Shown here: positions 1 to 7,589 of the stretch, piece by piece
Layout: every line of letters begins with the position of its first letter
How positions within the stretch are numbered: the stretch's first letter is position 1
Made by a program: the position numbers and the translations under genes
The notes under the pieces: model-generated
Seen by the model: the letters and a program-made list of their open reading frames with translations, nothing else
Database searches by the model: none
What the model was told of the DNA's origin: nothing
Origin: Frankiales bacterium
GTDB taxonomy: Bacteria; Actinomycetota; Actinomycetes; Mycobacteriales; SCTD01
NCBI GenBank assembly: GCA_025464795.1
Contig: JAODNB010000032.1
Coordinates: forward strand, 1-30,316
Direction of reading: 5' to 3'
DNA: 30,316 nucleotides

Positions 1-68
1 CCGTCGGAGAGCACGGCGAACACGTCCTCCGCGGTCACGCCGTCGAAGTGCCTGCTGTTGAGCGCCAT
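1..68 (-). CDS. SRPBCC family protein (N-terminal fragment, runs off the window)
   Basis: Only the first 22 codons are inside the window (MALNSRHFDG... VLSDG). The opening resembles actinobacterial SRPBCC/polyketide-cyclase-like proteins, which bind hydrophobic ligands in a helix-grip pocket. The ATG at 68 overlaps the TGA of the upstream SDR gene (TGATG), so the two are probably translationally coupled and belong to the operon that starts at 3130. The family call rests on a short N-terminus and is tentative; the fact that a coding start lies here is better supported by the overlap. Confidence 0.5.
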   Translation of the reverse strand, partial: MALNSRHFDGVTAEDVFAVLSD

Positions 69-964
69 CACTTGCCTCTCAGTCGTGCCGCGAGGTCTCG
101 CAGCCCTTGTCCTTCGCCGGCGTCGACCGCCTCGAGGTCGTCCACCGGTTCGAGCACGTTGCCGGTCGTGGGAGCGACGGTCCCAGGCTTGCTCGCAAGG
201 ACAGCGAACAGCGGGCCGACGATGGCATCGAAGACCCGAGGCAGAGCCGAGAAGCCCAGTCGCATCACGGGGTTCAGCACGCCCACGCTGATGCGGTCGC
301 GAGGCCTGTCCAAGGAGCGGACGATCGCCGATGCGACCTTGTTCGCGGAGTCCACCGGCGCGGGTGGCCGTCCGGCCCGTCCCTGGTAGTTCGCCGCCTG
401 CTGGTAGATCGGGGTGTCGACACCGCCAGGGCTGACGACGGTCACGTGGACGTCGGGCAGGTCTCGGTTCTCCACCGCGAGCTGTCTGCCCAGAGCCCGC
501 ACGGCCCACTTGGTGACGATGTACGGCGTCATGCTCGGGGCCGCGATGTTGCCGAGCACGGAGCCGATGAGGACGAGCGAGCCGCTCTTGCGCTCCCGCA
601 TTCGCGGCAGGACGGCGCGGGCCACGTTGGCGACCCCGATGAGGTTCGTCGTGACCACCTTGTCGAAGACCTCAGCAGGCACCTGCTCGAAGCGACCGTA
701 GGCAACGACGCCGCTCGTCACCACGACCGCGTCGAAGGGCGCGTTGCTGCGCACGATGTCGTCGACTCCGGCTTGGTCGCCCACATCGACGGGCGCGACC
801 ACGACCTCGGCCGCGCCGAGCTCACGGCACTCCGCAGCGGTGTCGTCCAAGGCCTGCTTGCCGCGCGACGACAGCACGAGCCTGTCGCCCCGCCGGGCCA
901 GCTGTTGGGCCGTCGCTCGACCGATGCCGCTGGAGGCGCCGACGACCCAGACGTTCCGGCTCAC
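68..964 (-). CDS. Short-chain dehydrogenase/reductase (SDR)
   Basis: A 298-residue classical SDR, an NAD(P)-dependent oxidoreductase expected in the cytoplasm. The cofactor loop GASSGIG is at residues 9-15, and the catalytic set is Ser135 (IGS), Tyr148 and Lys152 (YxxxK), with a supporting Asn near 107. A C-terminal extension of about 70 residues after the core, with hydrophobic stretches near 230-255, is typical of actinobacterial SDRs found beside SRPBCC proteins. I chose the GTG at 964 because it starts just before the Rossmann strand and overlaps the stop of the alcohol dehydrogenase (GTGA); the open frame continues upstream but inside that gene. The substrate cannot be read from the sequence. 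Confidence 0.85.
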   Translation of the reverse strand: MSRNVWVVGASSGIGRATAQQLARRGDRLVLSSRGKQALDDTAAECRELGAAEVVVAPVDVGDQAGVDDIVRSNAPFDAVVVTSGVVAYGRFEQVPAEVFDKVVTTNLIGVANVARAVLPRMRERKSGSLVLIGSVLGNIAAPSMTPYIVTKWAVRALGRQLAVENRDLPDVHVTVVSPGGVDTPIYQQAANYQGRAGRPPAPVDSANKVASAIVRSLDRPRDRISVGVLNPVMRLGFSALPRVFDAIVGPLFAVLASKPGTVAPTTGNVLEPVDDLEAVDAGEGQGLRDLAARLRGK

Positions 965-2145
965 GGCGTGAGAACGACCTTGAAGCAGCCGTCTTGCTTC
1001 TTCTGGAACATCTCGTAGGCCTCGGGAGCCTGCTCGAGCGGCACCCGGTGGGTCGCGAAGTCCTCGAGCCCGAGCGGGTCCCCGTCGGCAGTCACGACAG
1101 GGAGGATCTCGTCGATCCAGCGCCGCACGTGGCACTGCCCCATGCGCATCTGGATGCCGCGGTCGAACATTTCCATCATCGGCATCGGGTCGATCTCGCC
1201 GCCGTACACGCCGCTGACCGAGACCGTGCCACCACGACGAACTGCCTTCACCGCCGTGTGCAGCGCGTTCATCCGGTCGATGGCCAGCTTGTCCGTCACG
1301 GGTCGGGCGAGGACGTCCGGGAGCAGAGCCACCGCGGCGTGGGCCAGCTTGCCCCACGGGCTGCCGTGCGCCTCCATGCCGACCGCCTCGAGGACCGCAT
1401 CCGGACCCCGGCCATCCGTCAGCTCGATGAGGGCCGCAGTGACGTCATCGACGTCGTTGACGTCGACGACCTCGCAGCCCACGGCCTTCGCCCTCGCGAC
1501 CCGCTCAGGCACGAGGTCGACGCCGATGACCCGGTCGACGCCTTGGTGCAGGGCGATCTTGGCGGCCATCATGCCGATCGGGCCGAGACCGAGGATGGCG
1601 AGGGTCCCGCCCTTCGGGGTGTCCGCGTAGGCCACTCCCTGCCACGCGGTGGGGATCACGTCGGAGAGGTAGAGGAAGCGCTCGTCGCTGAACTCGTCGG
1701 GCACCTTCACCGGGCCGAAGTGCGCCTGAGGCACGCGGAGGTACTCGGCCTGACCGCCCGGCACCGATCCGTAGAGGCTGCTGAACCCGAACAGCGAGGC
1801 GCCCTTGCCGGTCTTGGTGTTCTGCGTCGTCTCGCACTGGGCGTACAGCTGCCGGGAGCACATCCAGCACGAGCCGCAGCTGATGTTGAACGGGACCACG
1901 ACGCGATCACCGACCTTGATGTGGGTGACGTCTGCACCCACCTCCTCCACGATCCCCATGGGCTCGTGACCGAGGACGTCGCCCTGGTTCAGGAAGGCGC
2001 CGAGCACCTCGTAGAGGTGGAGGTCGGACCCGCAGATGGCGGTGGACGTGACCTTGATGATCGCGTCGGTGGGTTCCTGGATCTGAGGGTCCGGGACATC
2101 GGTGACCTGGACGTTGCGCCGGCCCTGCCAAGTGAGTGCTCGCAT
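961..2145 (-). CDS. Zinc-dependent alcohol dehydrogenase (formaldehyde dehydrogenase-like MDR)
   Basis: A 394-residue medium-chain dehydrogenase. Catalytic zinc ligands are visible at Cys38 (ICGSD) and His60-Glu61 (GHEP). The structural zinc lobe has four cysteines, at 90, 93, 96 and 104. The NAD-binding glycine motif GLGPIG is at 186-191. Length and the insert before the last strands match the glutathione-independent formaldehyde dehydrogenase-like branch rather than short ADHs. It would oxidise an alcohol or aldehyde adduct with NAD(P). It lies 37 nt after the F420-dependent oxidoreductase and overlaps the SDR by 4 nt, so it is the middle of a four-gene redox operon. No strong Shine-Dalgarno precedes the ATG. 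Confidence 0.9.
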   Translation of the reverse strand: MRALTWQGRRNVQVTDVPDPQIQEPTDAIIKVTSTAICGSDLHLYEVLGAFLNQGDVLGHEPMGIVEEVGADVTHIKVGDRVVVPFNISCGSCWMCSRQLYAQCETTQNTKTGKGASLFGFSSLYGSVPGGQAEYLRVPQAHFGPVKVPDEFSDERFLYLSDVIPTAWQGVAYADTPKGGTLAILGLGPIGMMAAKIALHQGVDRVIGVDLVPERVARAKAVGCEVVDVNDVDDVTAALIELTDGRGPDAVLEAVGMEAHGSPWGKLAHAAVALLPDVLARPVTDKLAIDRMNALHTAVKAVRRGGTVSVSGVYGGEIDPMPMMEMFDRGIQMRMGQCHVRRWIDEILPVVTADGDPLGLEDFATHRVPLEQAPEAYEMFQKKQDGCFKVVLTP

Positions 2146-2182
2146 GGGAAGCGCTGTGCCCGGGGTCAGCTGGTTGAACCGC

Positions 2183-3130
2183 TCAGAGCAGCGGAAAGAC
2201 CTCGTCCTGGAGGAAGCGGATGCCGCCCTCCTGGTCCGGACCCATCTGCGCCACGTAGACCTCGTCGAAGCCCACCTCGAGGTACTCCCGAATCGCCTCT
2301 GCCGCGCGCTCCGGGTCTGGCCCGCAGGGGACCAGCTCCTTCATGTCGTCCGGAGACGTCAGCTCCCCGATCGCCTCGAAGCCCAGCCACATCGGGATGT
2401 CCTGAGAGGTCTGTCCTCCCGCGGCCATGTGCCCCCACAGCCGGTGCGCTGTCTTCGCTGCCTCGTCCTCGTCCGCGGCCCAACAGATCTTCACGCCCGC
2501 CTGGGTGCGTCCCGTTCCGCCGGCCTTGCGGTAGGTCTGCATGCCCTCCTTGTCGGGCGTCACGGTGATCCAGCCGTCACCGATCTCGGCCGCGAGCTCG
2601 GTCGCCCGAGGGCCGAAGCCGGAGACGAGGATCTCGGGCGGGGTGTCGGGGAGGCTGAAGATCCGGGCGTCGTGCACGGTGTAGTGCTCCCCGACGTGCG
2701 TGACCACGTCGCCCTTCCACAGCTCCCGGATCAGCGCCACCGCTTCACGCAGTCGCTCGAGCCGCAGGCTCACAGGCGGCCACGCGTCCCCCAGGACGTG
2801 CTCGTTGAGGGCTTCACCAGAACCCACACCGAAGGTGAAGCGGCCGGGAGCGAGCGCGGCGGTCGTCGCCGTCGCCTGAGCGATCACAGCTGGGTGGATG
2901 CGAAAGGTGGGGCACGTCACCGCGGTCGTCATCTTCAGCTCGGTGGTCGCTGCGATCGCCCCGAGCACCGCCCACACGAAGGCGCTCTCGCCCTGCGCCT
3001 GGGTCCACGGGTGGTAGTGGTCGCTCACCCAGACGCGCTCGAAGCCCGCCTTCTCGGCGAGCTGCGCCGTCGAGACCAGGTGCCTCGGGCTGATCTCCTC
3101 CGCGGACAGGAAGTAGCCGAGCTCGGTCAT
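2183..3130 (-). CDS. LLM-class F420-dependent oxidoreductase, G6PDH-like family
   Basis: A 315-residue TIM-barrel protein of the bacterial-luciferase superfamily. The N-terminus (MTELGYFLSAEE), the SDHYHPW motif, TPTFR-like CPTFRIHPAVIAQA and the GVGSGEALNE motif match the F420-dependent glucose-6-phosphate dehydrogenase-like group. It should use the deazaflavin F420 for hydride transfer; the substrate is unknown. The ATG at 3130 fits the conserved family start; the open frame upstream has no family similarity and would run into the divergent gene. There is no clear Shine-Dalgarno, so leaderless translation is possible. It heads the minus-strand operon with the ADH, SDR and SRPBCC genes. Confidence 0.88.
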   Translation of the reverse strand: MTELGYFLSAEEISPRHLVSTAQLAEKAGFERVWVSDHYHPWTQAQGESAFVWAVLGAIAATTELKMTTAVTCPTFRIHPAVIAQATATTAALAPGRFTFGVGSGEALNEHVLGDAWPPVSLRLERLREAVALIRELWKGDVVTHVGEHYTVHDARIFSLPDTPPEILVSGFGPRATELAAEIGDGWITVTPDKEGMQTYRKAGGTGRTQAGVKICWAADEDEAAKTAHRLWGHMAAGGQTSQDIPMWLGFEAIGELTSPDDMKELVPCGPDPERAAEAIREYLEVGFDEVYVAQMGPDQEGGIRFLQDEVFPLL

Positions 3131-3302
3131 GAGCGCGCGGGGGTGACGACGAGGGCGAGGGCGTCCATGGCTACTCCAGGTGTCGGGAACTGCGTGTGCC
3201 CACGGTGCCCGTCCCCAGGTCGACGAAACGAGGTCAGCCGCCGCATCTGTGAGCGTGCTCACCCCTCGCGTGAGCGGGGTCCTGACGGGCATCACCCCAG
3301 GC

Positions 3303-3953
3303 ATGGCCCCCGACGCGCAAGAACCCATCCCCGTGCTGACCCGAAGGCAGTTCGGGTTGCTCCTTCTGATCGGGGCAGTGCTGCTGGCCGGCACCTGCGT
3401 GCTGGTGTTCGGGCCGGCGCGCGGCGCCCGCAACGACATCGGGCACGTACGGGACGACTTGAACGTGTCCCGCCGAGGGATCTTCGGGACTCTCGACACC
3501 GGCCGCAAGACGCTTGCCGAGGCGACGGCACAGCTCCGCCTGACAGAGCAGTCGCTGGAGATCCAGCAGCAAGGGCTGAGCGTCGCTGCGGCGGCCAAGC
3601 AGGACACCGGAGCCATCCGCGCGCAGACCCAGCAGGCGCTCGACACGGTGCGCGAGGTGCTTGCTGCCCTCGGCCCGATCAGCGACCTGAAGGGCCAGAT
3701 CGAGACCGTCGTCAAGGGTGTGCAGGCGGGAGTCAGCCTTGCTCGCTCGGCGTTAGCAGTCGCTCAGCAGACCCTCGCCACCGGGCAGAGAGCTCTCGCC
3801 GTCGCGGTCTCCTCGCTCCAGCAGCTGCGAGCCTCGCTCGCGGTTCAGCGGCAGCTGCTCGTCGTCGCTCAGCAGACGCTCAAGCAGGTGCAGGAGATCA
3901 ACCGCAAGTTCCCCGGTGCACCGATCTTCCCGACAGCGGCGCCCACGCGATGA
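3303..3953 (+). CDS. Membrane-anchored coiled-coil protein, function unknown
   Basis: A 216-residue protein with a short cytoplasmic head, one strong transmembrane helix at about residues 18-38 (GLLLLIGAVLLAGTCVLVFG), then a long Gln/Ala/Val/Leu-rich helical region to about residue 200. That region has many short repeats of the type LAVAQQTL, LAVQRQLL, LVVAQQTL, as expected of a coiled-coil or bundle outside the membrane. I recognise no enzyme motif. The start is uncertain: ATG 3303 puts the membrane helix near the N-terminus, while in-frame starts at 3180 or nearby GTGs would add an unconvincing leader. Its stop overlaps the hydrolase start (ATGA at 3950), so the two are likely made together. 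Confidence 0.6.
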   Translation: MAPDAQEPIPVLTRRQFGLLLLIGAVLLAGTCVLVFGPARGARNDIGHVRDDLNVSRRGIFGTLDTGRKTLAEATAQLRLTEQSLEIQQQGLSVAAAAKQDTGAIRAQTQQALDTVREVLAALGPISDLKGQIETVVKGVQAGVSLARSALAVAQQTLATGQRALAVAVSSLQQLRASLAVQRQLLVVAQQTLKQVQEINRKFPGAPIFPTAAPTR

Positions 3954-4960
3954 CGAGCTCCCGCAAGGGCGCTCCCGTCGTCGCTGGCCTGGTGACGCTC
4001 GGCGTGCTCAACCAGGTCCGCTGGGCCCATCGCACCCGACCCGAACAGCTTCCCGAACCGCCGAGCGGCAGCACCTGCGTGACGGCCTCTGACGGCGCCG
4101 TGCTGCACGCCGAAGTGGGCGGGCAGAGCGACGCAGCCACCACAGTGGTCTTCCTGCACGGCTTCCTGGCTCGCTCCTCAGAGTTCGACATGCAGTGGAG
4201 CGACGTCTCGCGACGCGCCCGCACCGTCCGGTACGACCACCGCCAGCACGGGCGGTCCGCCCGCTCGGGGAACGCGGTCGAGATCGAACGGCTGGCCTGG
4301 GATGCGGCCGACGTCATCGCGCAGCTCGTGCCGGAAGGTGACATCGTGCTTGTCGGCCACTCCATGGGCGGCATGACGATCCTGGCGCTGGCGGAGCGCT
4401 GCCCGGAGCTGTTCACCAGTCGGGTGCGGGGGGTTGCCCTGCTGGCCACCGGTGCCGGGCACTGCATCGAAGGGCATCCCTGGGAGAACCTGTTCCGTCG
4501 CGTCAGTCGACGGGGCCTGCTGGCTCCGGGCCTTCTGGGGCTGCGCCTGGTTGCTCCTGCTCTCGAGCAGGCGAGACCGCGGCGCACCCACACCATGCGC
4601 TGGGTCACCCGGAAGCTCCTGTTCGGCACAGCCGACGTCGACCCTGCCGTCCTGACGATGACCCAGTCGCTGCTGGAGGAGCCTCCCCTCAGCACGATCG
4701 CAAGCCTGCAGGGATCCTTGCTGCGGCACGAAGCACGCGAGGGCCTCGCGGCGATCCGGCACCTGCCCGTGCAGGTGGTGACGGGAAGCGCGGACCGGTT
4801 GACGCGACCCGAGCACAGCGTCGCGATGGCCTCAGCTCTCGGCGAGAACGCGGAGCTCGTCGTGCTGCCCGGGGTGGGTCATGTGCTGAACCAGACCCGG
4901 CCGACGGAGGTCAGCGCAGCCCTGCACCGGCTTCTCGACCGGGTCGAGCTCGGGGCCTGA
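3950..4960 (+). CDS. Alpha/beta hydrolase
   Basis: A 336-residue alpha/beta-hydrolase-fold protein. It has the oxyanion HG motif at 70-71 (FLHGF), the nucleophile elbow GHSMG at 136-140 with Ser138, a likely acid Asp in the VTGSADRLT segment, and the catalytic His in GVGHVLN near the C-terminus. A cap region of about 100 residues sits between strand 6 and the acid. The N-terminal 25 residues are mildly hydrophobic and could be a membrane anchor or an uncleaved signal. The ATG overlaps the preceding stop. Family members include esterases, lipases and haloperoxidase-like enzymes; the substrate cannot be decided. Confidence 0.85.
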   Translation: MTSSRKGAPVVAGLVTLGVLNQVRWAHRTRPEQLPEPPSGSTCVTASDGAVLHAEVGGQSDAATTVVFLHGFLARSSEFDMQWSDVSRRARTVRYDHRQHGRSARSGNAVEIERLAWDAADVIAQLVPEGDIVLVGHSMGGMTILALAERCPELFTSRVRGVALLATGAGHCIEGHPWENLFRRVSRRGLLAPGLLGLRLVAPALEQARPRRTHTMRWVTRKLLFGTADVDPAVLTMTQSLLEEPPLSTIASLQGSLLRHEAREGLAAIRHLPVQVVTGSADRLTRPEHSVAMASALGENAELVVLPGVGHVLNQTRPTEVSAALHRLLDRVELGA

Positions 4961-4963
4961 GGG

Positions 4964-5008
4964 GACGAGATTGCTTGTTTCGCAGGCCATCTGCAGGGGG
5001 ATCTCGTC
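4964..5008 (+). promoter_or_regulatory. Candidate stress-sigma promoter inside an 8-bp inverted repeat
   Basis: Between the hydrolase stop and the GlsB-like gene there is GTTT at 4977-4980, a 15-nt spacer and GGGGGAT at 4996-5002. This resembles the actinobacterial SigB-type pattern (GTTT, about 14 nt, GGGTAT) but is not exact. The element is bracketed by GACGAGAT (4964-4971) and ATCTCGTC (5001-5008), a perfect 8-bp dyad that could be an operator or a weak terminator of the hydrolase transcript. No experiment supports either role. Confidence 0.35.
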
Positions 5009-5042
5009 TCCACGTACCACCCCTCACACCTTGGAGACCCCG

Positions 5043-5321
5043 ATGATCGGCTTCATCCTCCTCATGCTCCTCCTCGGCCTGGTAGCCGGTTTCCTGGCCC
5101 GCGCCATCGTTCCGGGCAACGACTCGATGGGCATCATCCCGACCATCGTGCTCGGCCTCGTCGGTAGCTTCATCGGTGGCTTCCTGGGCTACCTGCTGTT
5201 CCACAAGGACGGCAGCCAGGGCGCTCTGCAGCCGTCCGGGATCATCGGCAGCGTCATCGGTGCCATCATCGCGCTGCTCGTGTGGCGCCAGGTCGGTCAC
5301 CGGGACCACGCCCTCCGGTAG
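5043..5321 (+). CDS. GlsB/YeaQ/YmgE family stress-associated membrane protein
   Basis: A 92-residue, very hydrophobic protein with three predicted membrane helices (about 2-20, 30-53 and 66-84) joined by glycine-rich turns, including the conserved GLxAGFLAR-like opening and the GLVGSFIGGFLGYLL core. This is the transglycosylase-associated (GlsB/YeaQ/YmgE) family, often induced by general stress; its biochemical role is not known. ATG 5043 is preceded by GGAG at a good distance and places the first membrane helix at the N-terminus. A strong hairpin follows the stop. Confidence 0.88.
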   Translation: MIGFILLMLLLGLVAGFLARAIVPGNDSMGIIPTIVLGLVGSFIGGFLGYLLFHKDGSQGALQPSGIIGSVIGAIIALLVWRQVGHRDHALR

Positions 5322-5335
5322 ACCCCCCCGTCCCA

Positions 5336-5366
5336 GGACCCGACAGCTCCCCCCGCTGTCGGGTCC
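5336..5366. terminator. Bidirectional terminator hairpin between convergent genes
   Basis: Perfect 12-bp stem, GGACCCGACAGC at 5336-5347 with GCTGTCGGGTCC at 5355-5366, and a 7-nt C-rich loop. It sits between the stops of the GlsB-like gene (plus) and the PP2C phosphatase (minus). There is no T-tract, which is usual in GC-rich actinobacteria. Confidence 0.75.
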
Positions 5367-5384
5367 TCGGCGTTCCTGGGAAGC

Positions 5385-6581
5385 TCAGGGTGCGTCGGGG
5401 CGTCGCCACTCCAGCATCAGCAGCGTCGCATCATCAGTGAGCTGGCCGTCGTGGTGCTGGAGCAGCTCGCGCACCACCCGGCGCATCGTCTCAGGGGCGT
5501 CCAGGCCGCCCGCGAGCTGCGTGCTCACCAGGTCACTCAAGCGGTCGATCCCGAAGAACTCCCCGTCGGGTGATCGTGCTTCCACCACGCCGTCGGTGTA
5601 GAGCAGCACCATGTCCCCCGGCTCGAGCTGCTCGTGGCCGATGTCCACGGGGTCGTTCTCGAGCAGGTGCCCCAGTCCGAGCGGAGGTCTGGGACTGGTC
5701 TCCAGGGTCTTGATGACCTTCCCACCGCGCAGCAGGACCGGGCAGGGGTGCCCCGCGTTGACCCAGGTCAGCTGGCCGCTGTCGGTGTTCAGGTCCGCCA
5801 TGACCGCCGTGCTGAACAGCTCGCCGCCAAGTCCCACGACCAGGTCCTGGTCCACTCTGCGGAGGACGTCGACCAGGCTCAGGCCCGACCGACGGGCACT
5901 TCGGTAAGCGGCGACGGTGAACACAGCGCACTGGGCGCTGTGCAGGCCGTGGCCCATGCCGTCGAAGATGGCTACCTGAGTCCGTCCCGGGTCGATCGAG
6001 TAGTCGATGACGTCGCCCGCCACCTCGTAGCAGGGCTCGAGGGCCGCTGACACGGTCACCTTCGTGCTCGCGTAGCTCAGCGGCGGCAGCACGGAGAAGT
6101 GCAGCTCCGCCGCGATGCCGAGGTGGTGGCTTCGCCGGAGCCGCACGATCGTGTCGCCGTAGACGCTCTTCTCCTGGACGAGGACCCCCGCCGCCTCCGC
6201 CAGCCGGCCCAGCGCGCTCTCCAGCTCGGCAGAGCGGGTGCCGGGCACGACAGCGCTGAGCACGCCGAGCCGGTGCGAGCCGAACCCCAAGGGGAGCCAC
6301 AGCCGCGTCTCCCCCTCCTCCTCGTGCACCTGGACCGACACGGTCTGGTAGGCCCGGCCTGCGAGCGTCCCGTCGACGGCGAGGACCGGGAGGTCAGGTG
6401 CACCTGGAGCGATCAGCGGCTGGAGCTGCCGTTGCTGGAGGTCGACCACGTACACGAGGCCGCTGAGGGCGCCGAGGTCCCGCGCGCACGCGTCGAACAG
6501 CGCTGCGAGCTCATGGGGGGCCGCGAGCCCTGCCGCCGAGCCCAGGGCGTCGAGCGCGCGCTGCGGGGACTCGGGGGCCAT
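5385..6581 (-). CDS. GAF-like plus SpoIIE/PP2C serine phosphatase
   Basis: A 398-residue protein. Residues about 15-135 look like a GAF-type sensor domain, a helical linker covers about 135-165, and residues 170-395 form a SpoIIE-type PP2C phosphatase. Metal-binding acidic residues are in AGDVIDY (Asp190, Asp193), FDGMGHG (Asp207), YTDGVVEAR (Asp330) and DDAT (Asp383-Asp384). Such enzymes dephosphorylate anti-anti-sigma STAS proteins in partner-switching cascades. A degenerate STAS gene lies divergently 76 nt away. I chose ATG 6581; the longer frame to 6659 would overlap that divergent gene and adds a low-quality leader. All metal ligands appear present, so it should be active. Confidence 0.88.
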   Translation of the reverse strand: MAPESPQRALDALGSAAGLAAPHELAALFDACARDLGALSGLVYVVDLQQRQLQPLIAPGAPDLPVLAVDGTLAGRAYQTVSVQVHEEEGETRLWLPLGFGSHRLGVLSAVVPGTRSAELESALGRLAEAAGVLVQEKSVYGDTIVRLRRSHHLGIAAELHFSVLPPLSYASTKVTVSAALEPCYEVAGDVIDYSIDPGRTQVAIFDGMGHGLHSAQCAVFTVAAYRSARRSGLSLVDVLRRVDQDLVVGLGGELFSTAVMADLNTDSGQLTWVNAGHPCPVLLRGGKVIKTLETSPRPPLGLGHLLENDPVDIGHEQLEPGDMVLLYTDGVVEARSPDGEFFGIDRLSDLVSTQLAGGLDAPETMRRVVRELLQHHDGQLTDDATLLMLEWRRPDAP

Positions 6582-6657
6582 GGGCAGAGAGTAGGGGCGC
6601 CCGAAACGGGGAAGGCGGGAGGGCGGCGCGGCACCACACGAAGGGGCGGAAGAGCAC

Positions 6658-6987
6658 ATGCAGGTCCGAAGCAGCTCTCAGGTTGCCGTCCTCACCCCGG
6701 TTGCGGGCCTCGAGGGCACGGACCCCTTCGGGCTGCGCAGCGAGCTGCTCGACGCGATCGTGACGCACCGCCTCACCGTGCTCGACCTTCGACAGCTCGC
6801 GACCATCGAGCCGCCCCTCGTCGCCGCGATCCGCTCTGCCTTGCTGCGCATGCAGCGCAAGGACAACCAGATCCTCATCGCCAACGCCTGTCCGGCGGTC
6901 GCTGCGGTCCTCCGCACGCAGTTCCCGCACCTGCTGCTCCTCGGGCCCGAGGAGGCCGCACAGGACCTGGCACCTGAACCCGCGTGA
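6658..6987 (+). CDS. STAS-domain-like protein (degenerate anti-anti-sigma factor)
   Basis: A 109-residue protein with the alternating strand/helix pattern of a STAS domain: VAVLTPVAGLEG, then LTVLDLRQLATIE, then QILIANACPAVAAVL. In phosphorylatable anti-anti-sigma factors the third segment reads roughly D-x-x-x-V-x-x-I-D-S-S-G; here it reads DLRQLATIEPPLVAAI, so prolines replace the serine pair. It could therefore be a constitutive binder of a HATPase kinase, a phosphorylation-independent STAS, or an unrelated fold. Its divergence from the PP2C gene and the HATPase gene at 9959 fit a partner-switching role. A GGAAG Shine-Dalgarno precedes the ATG. Confidence 0.55.
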   Translation: MQVRSSSQVAVLTPVAGLEGTDPFGLRSELLDAIVTHRLTVLDLRQLATIEPPLVAAIRSALLRMQRKDNQILIANACPAVAAVLRTQFPHLLLLGPEEAAQDLAPEPA

Positions 6988-6995
6988 GAGCGGAA

Positions 6996-7031
6996 GGCAC
7001 CGGCCGCGGCCTCGGACCCGCGGCCGGTGCC
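6996..7031. terminator. Bidirectional terminator hairpin
   Basis: Perfect 14-bp stem, GGCACCGGCCGCGG at 6996-7009 with its complement at 7018-7031, and an 8-nt loop. It lies between the convergent STAS-like (plus) and Hsp20 (minus) genes and ends 8 nt from the Hsp20 stop. Confidence 0.75.
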
Positions 7032-7038
7032 TCAGCGA

Positions 7039-7491
7039 TCAGGCGTCGATCTCCTGGGGGCCCGTGGAGACCTCCTGGGGGCCCGTGGAGACCCGTTCCA
7101 CCTGGACCTTGCGGGGCTTAGCCCGGTCGGCCACGGGGATGCGGAGCGTCAGCACGCCCGCGTCGTACCTGGCGGCCACCCGTTCGGTGTCCAGGGCGTC
7201 GCCCAGGAACAGCTGACGGCTGAAGACGCCGCGCGGGCGCTCCGCCGTGATGAGGTCGGCGTCCTGCGCACGCAGCGGCCGCTCCGCCCTGACGGTCAGG
7301 ACGTTGCGCTCGACGTCGACGTCGATGCTGGCAGGCTCGACCCCTGGGAGGTCGAGCTCGACGAAGAACTCGTCACCCTCGCGCCAGGCGTCGAGGGGCA
7401 TGGTCGCCGGTCGTGCCGTGGTGCCCGCCGACTGCATGAGGTGCTGCGTGAGGCGGTCCAGGTCCCGGAAGGGATCAGTGCGAAGGAGCAT
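7039..7491 (-). CDS. Hsp20/alpha-crystallin small heat-shock protein
   Basis: A 150-residue small heat-shock protein, an ATP-independent holdase for unfolding proteins. The N-terminus (MLLRTDPFRDLDRL) and the alpha-crystallin domain (about 32-125, with FFVELDLPGVEPASIDVDVE, ERPRGVFSRQLFLGD and the strand GVLTLRIPV) are typical of the actinobacterial Hsp18 group. ATG 7491 is preceded by a near-perfect AGGAGGT. The extreme C-terminus carries a duplicated STGPQEV/I heptapeptide encoded by a tandem 21-bp repeat. The gene is divergent from an HspR-like repressor gene, which probably controls it. Confidence 0.92.
   Translation of the reverse strand: MLLRTDPFRDLDRLTQHLMQSAGTTARPATMPLDAWREGDEFFVELDLPGVEPASIDVDVERNVLTVRAERPLRAQDADLITAERPRGVFSRQLFLGDALDTERVAARYDAGVLTLRIPVADRAKPRKVQVERVSTGPQEVSTGPQEIDA
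7051..7092. repeat. Tandem 21-bp duplication in the Hsp20 C-terminus
   Basis: Two identical 21-bp units at 7051-7071 and 7072-7092, in frame, giving the doubled peptide STGPQEV then STGPQEI next to the stop codon. Identity of the two copies suggests a recent slippage event. Confidence 0.9.
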
Positions 7492-7504
7492 CGGTCTACC
7501 TCCT

Positions 7505-7568
7505 AGAGAAGTGGAGGCGATCTGTGTTGATCGCCGCAGATTTCTTGTACCATCTTTCACACTTCTCT
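7505..7568. promoter_or_regulatory. Divergent hsp20/hspR-like control region with nested inverted repeats
   Basis: The 98-nt gap between the divergent starts holds GGCGATC (7516-7522) and GATCGCC (7529-7535), a perfect 7-bp dyad with a 6-nt spacer, and an outer 9-bp dyad AGAGAAGTG (7505-7513) with CACTTCTCT (7560-7568). A MerR-family dimer would bind such dyads. The sequences do not match the classical HAIR consensus (CTTGAGT-N7-ACTCAAG), so the operator assignment is inference. The stretch 7541-7560 is the most AT-rich part and may hold the -10 elements. Confidence 0.45.
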
Positions 7569-7589
7569 GCAACTGGGTGGTGAGGACCT

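Noticed and set aside
994..2568. 524-codon plus-strand frame opposite the ADH gene
   Set aside because: High-GC antisense shadow rich in Arg, His and Asp without any domain; the minus strand has clear zinc-ADH motifs.
2102..3949. Very long plus-strand open frame in front of the alpha/beta hydrolase
   Set aside because: It is antisense to the ADH and F420 oxidoreductase genes and lacks protein-like composition; the hydrolase proper begins at 3950 with a coupled start.
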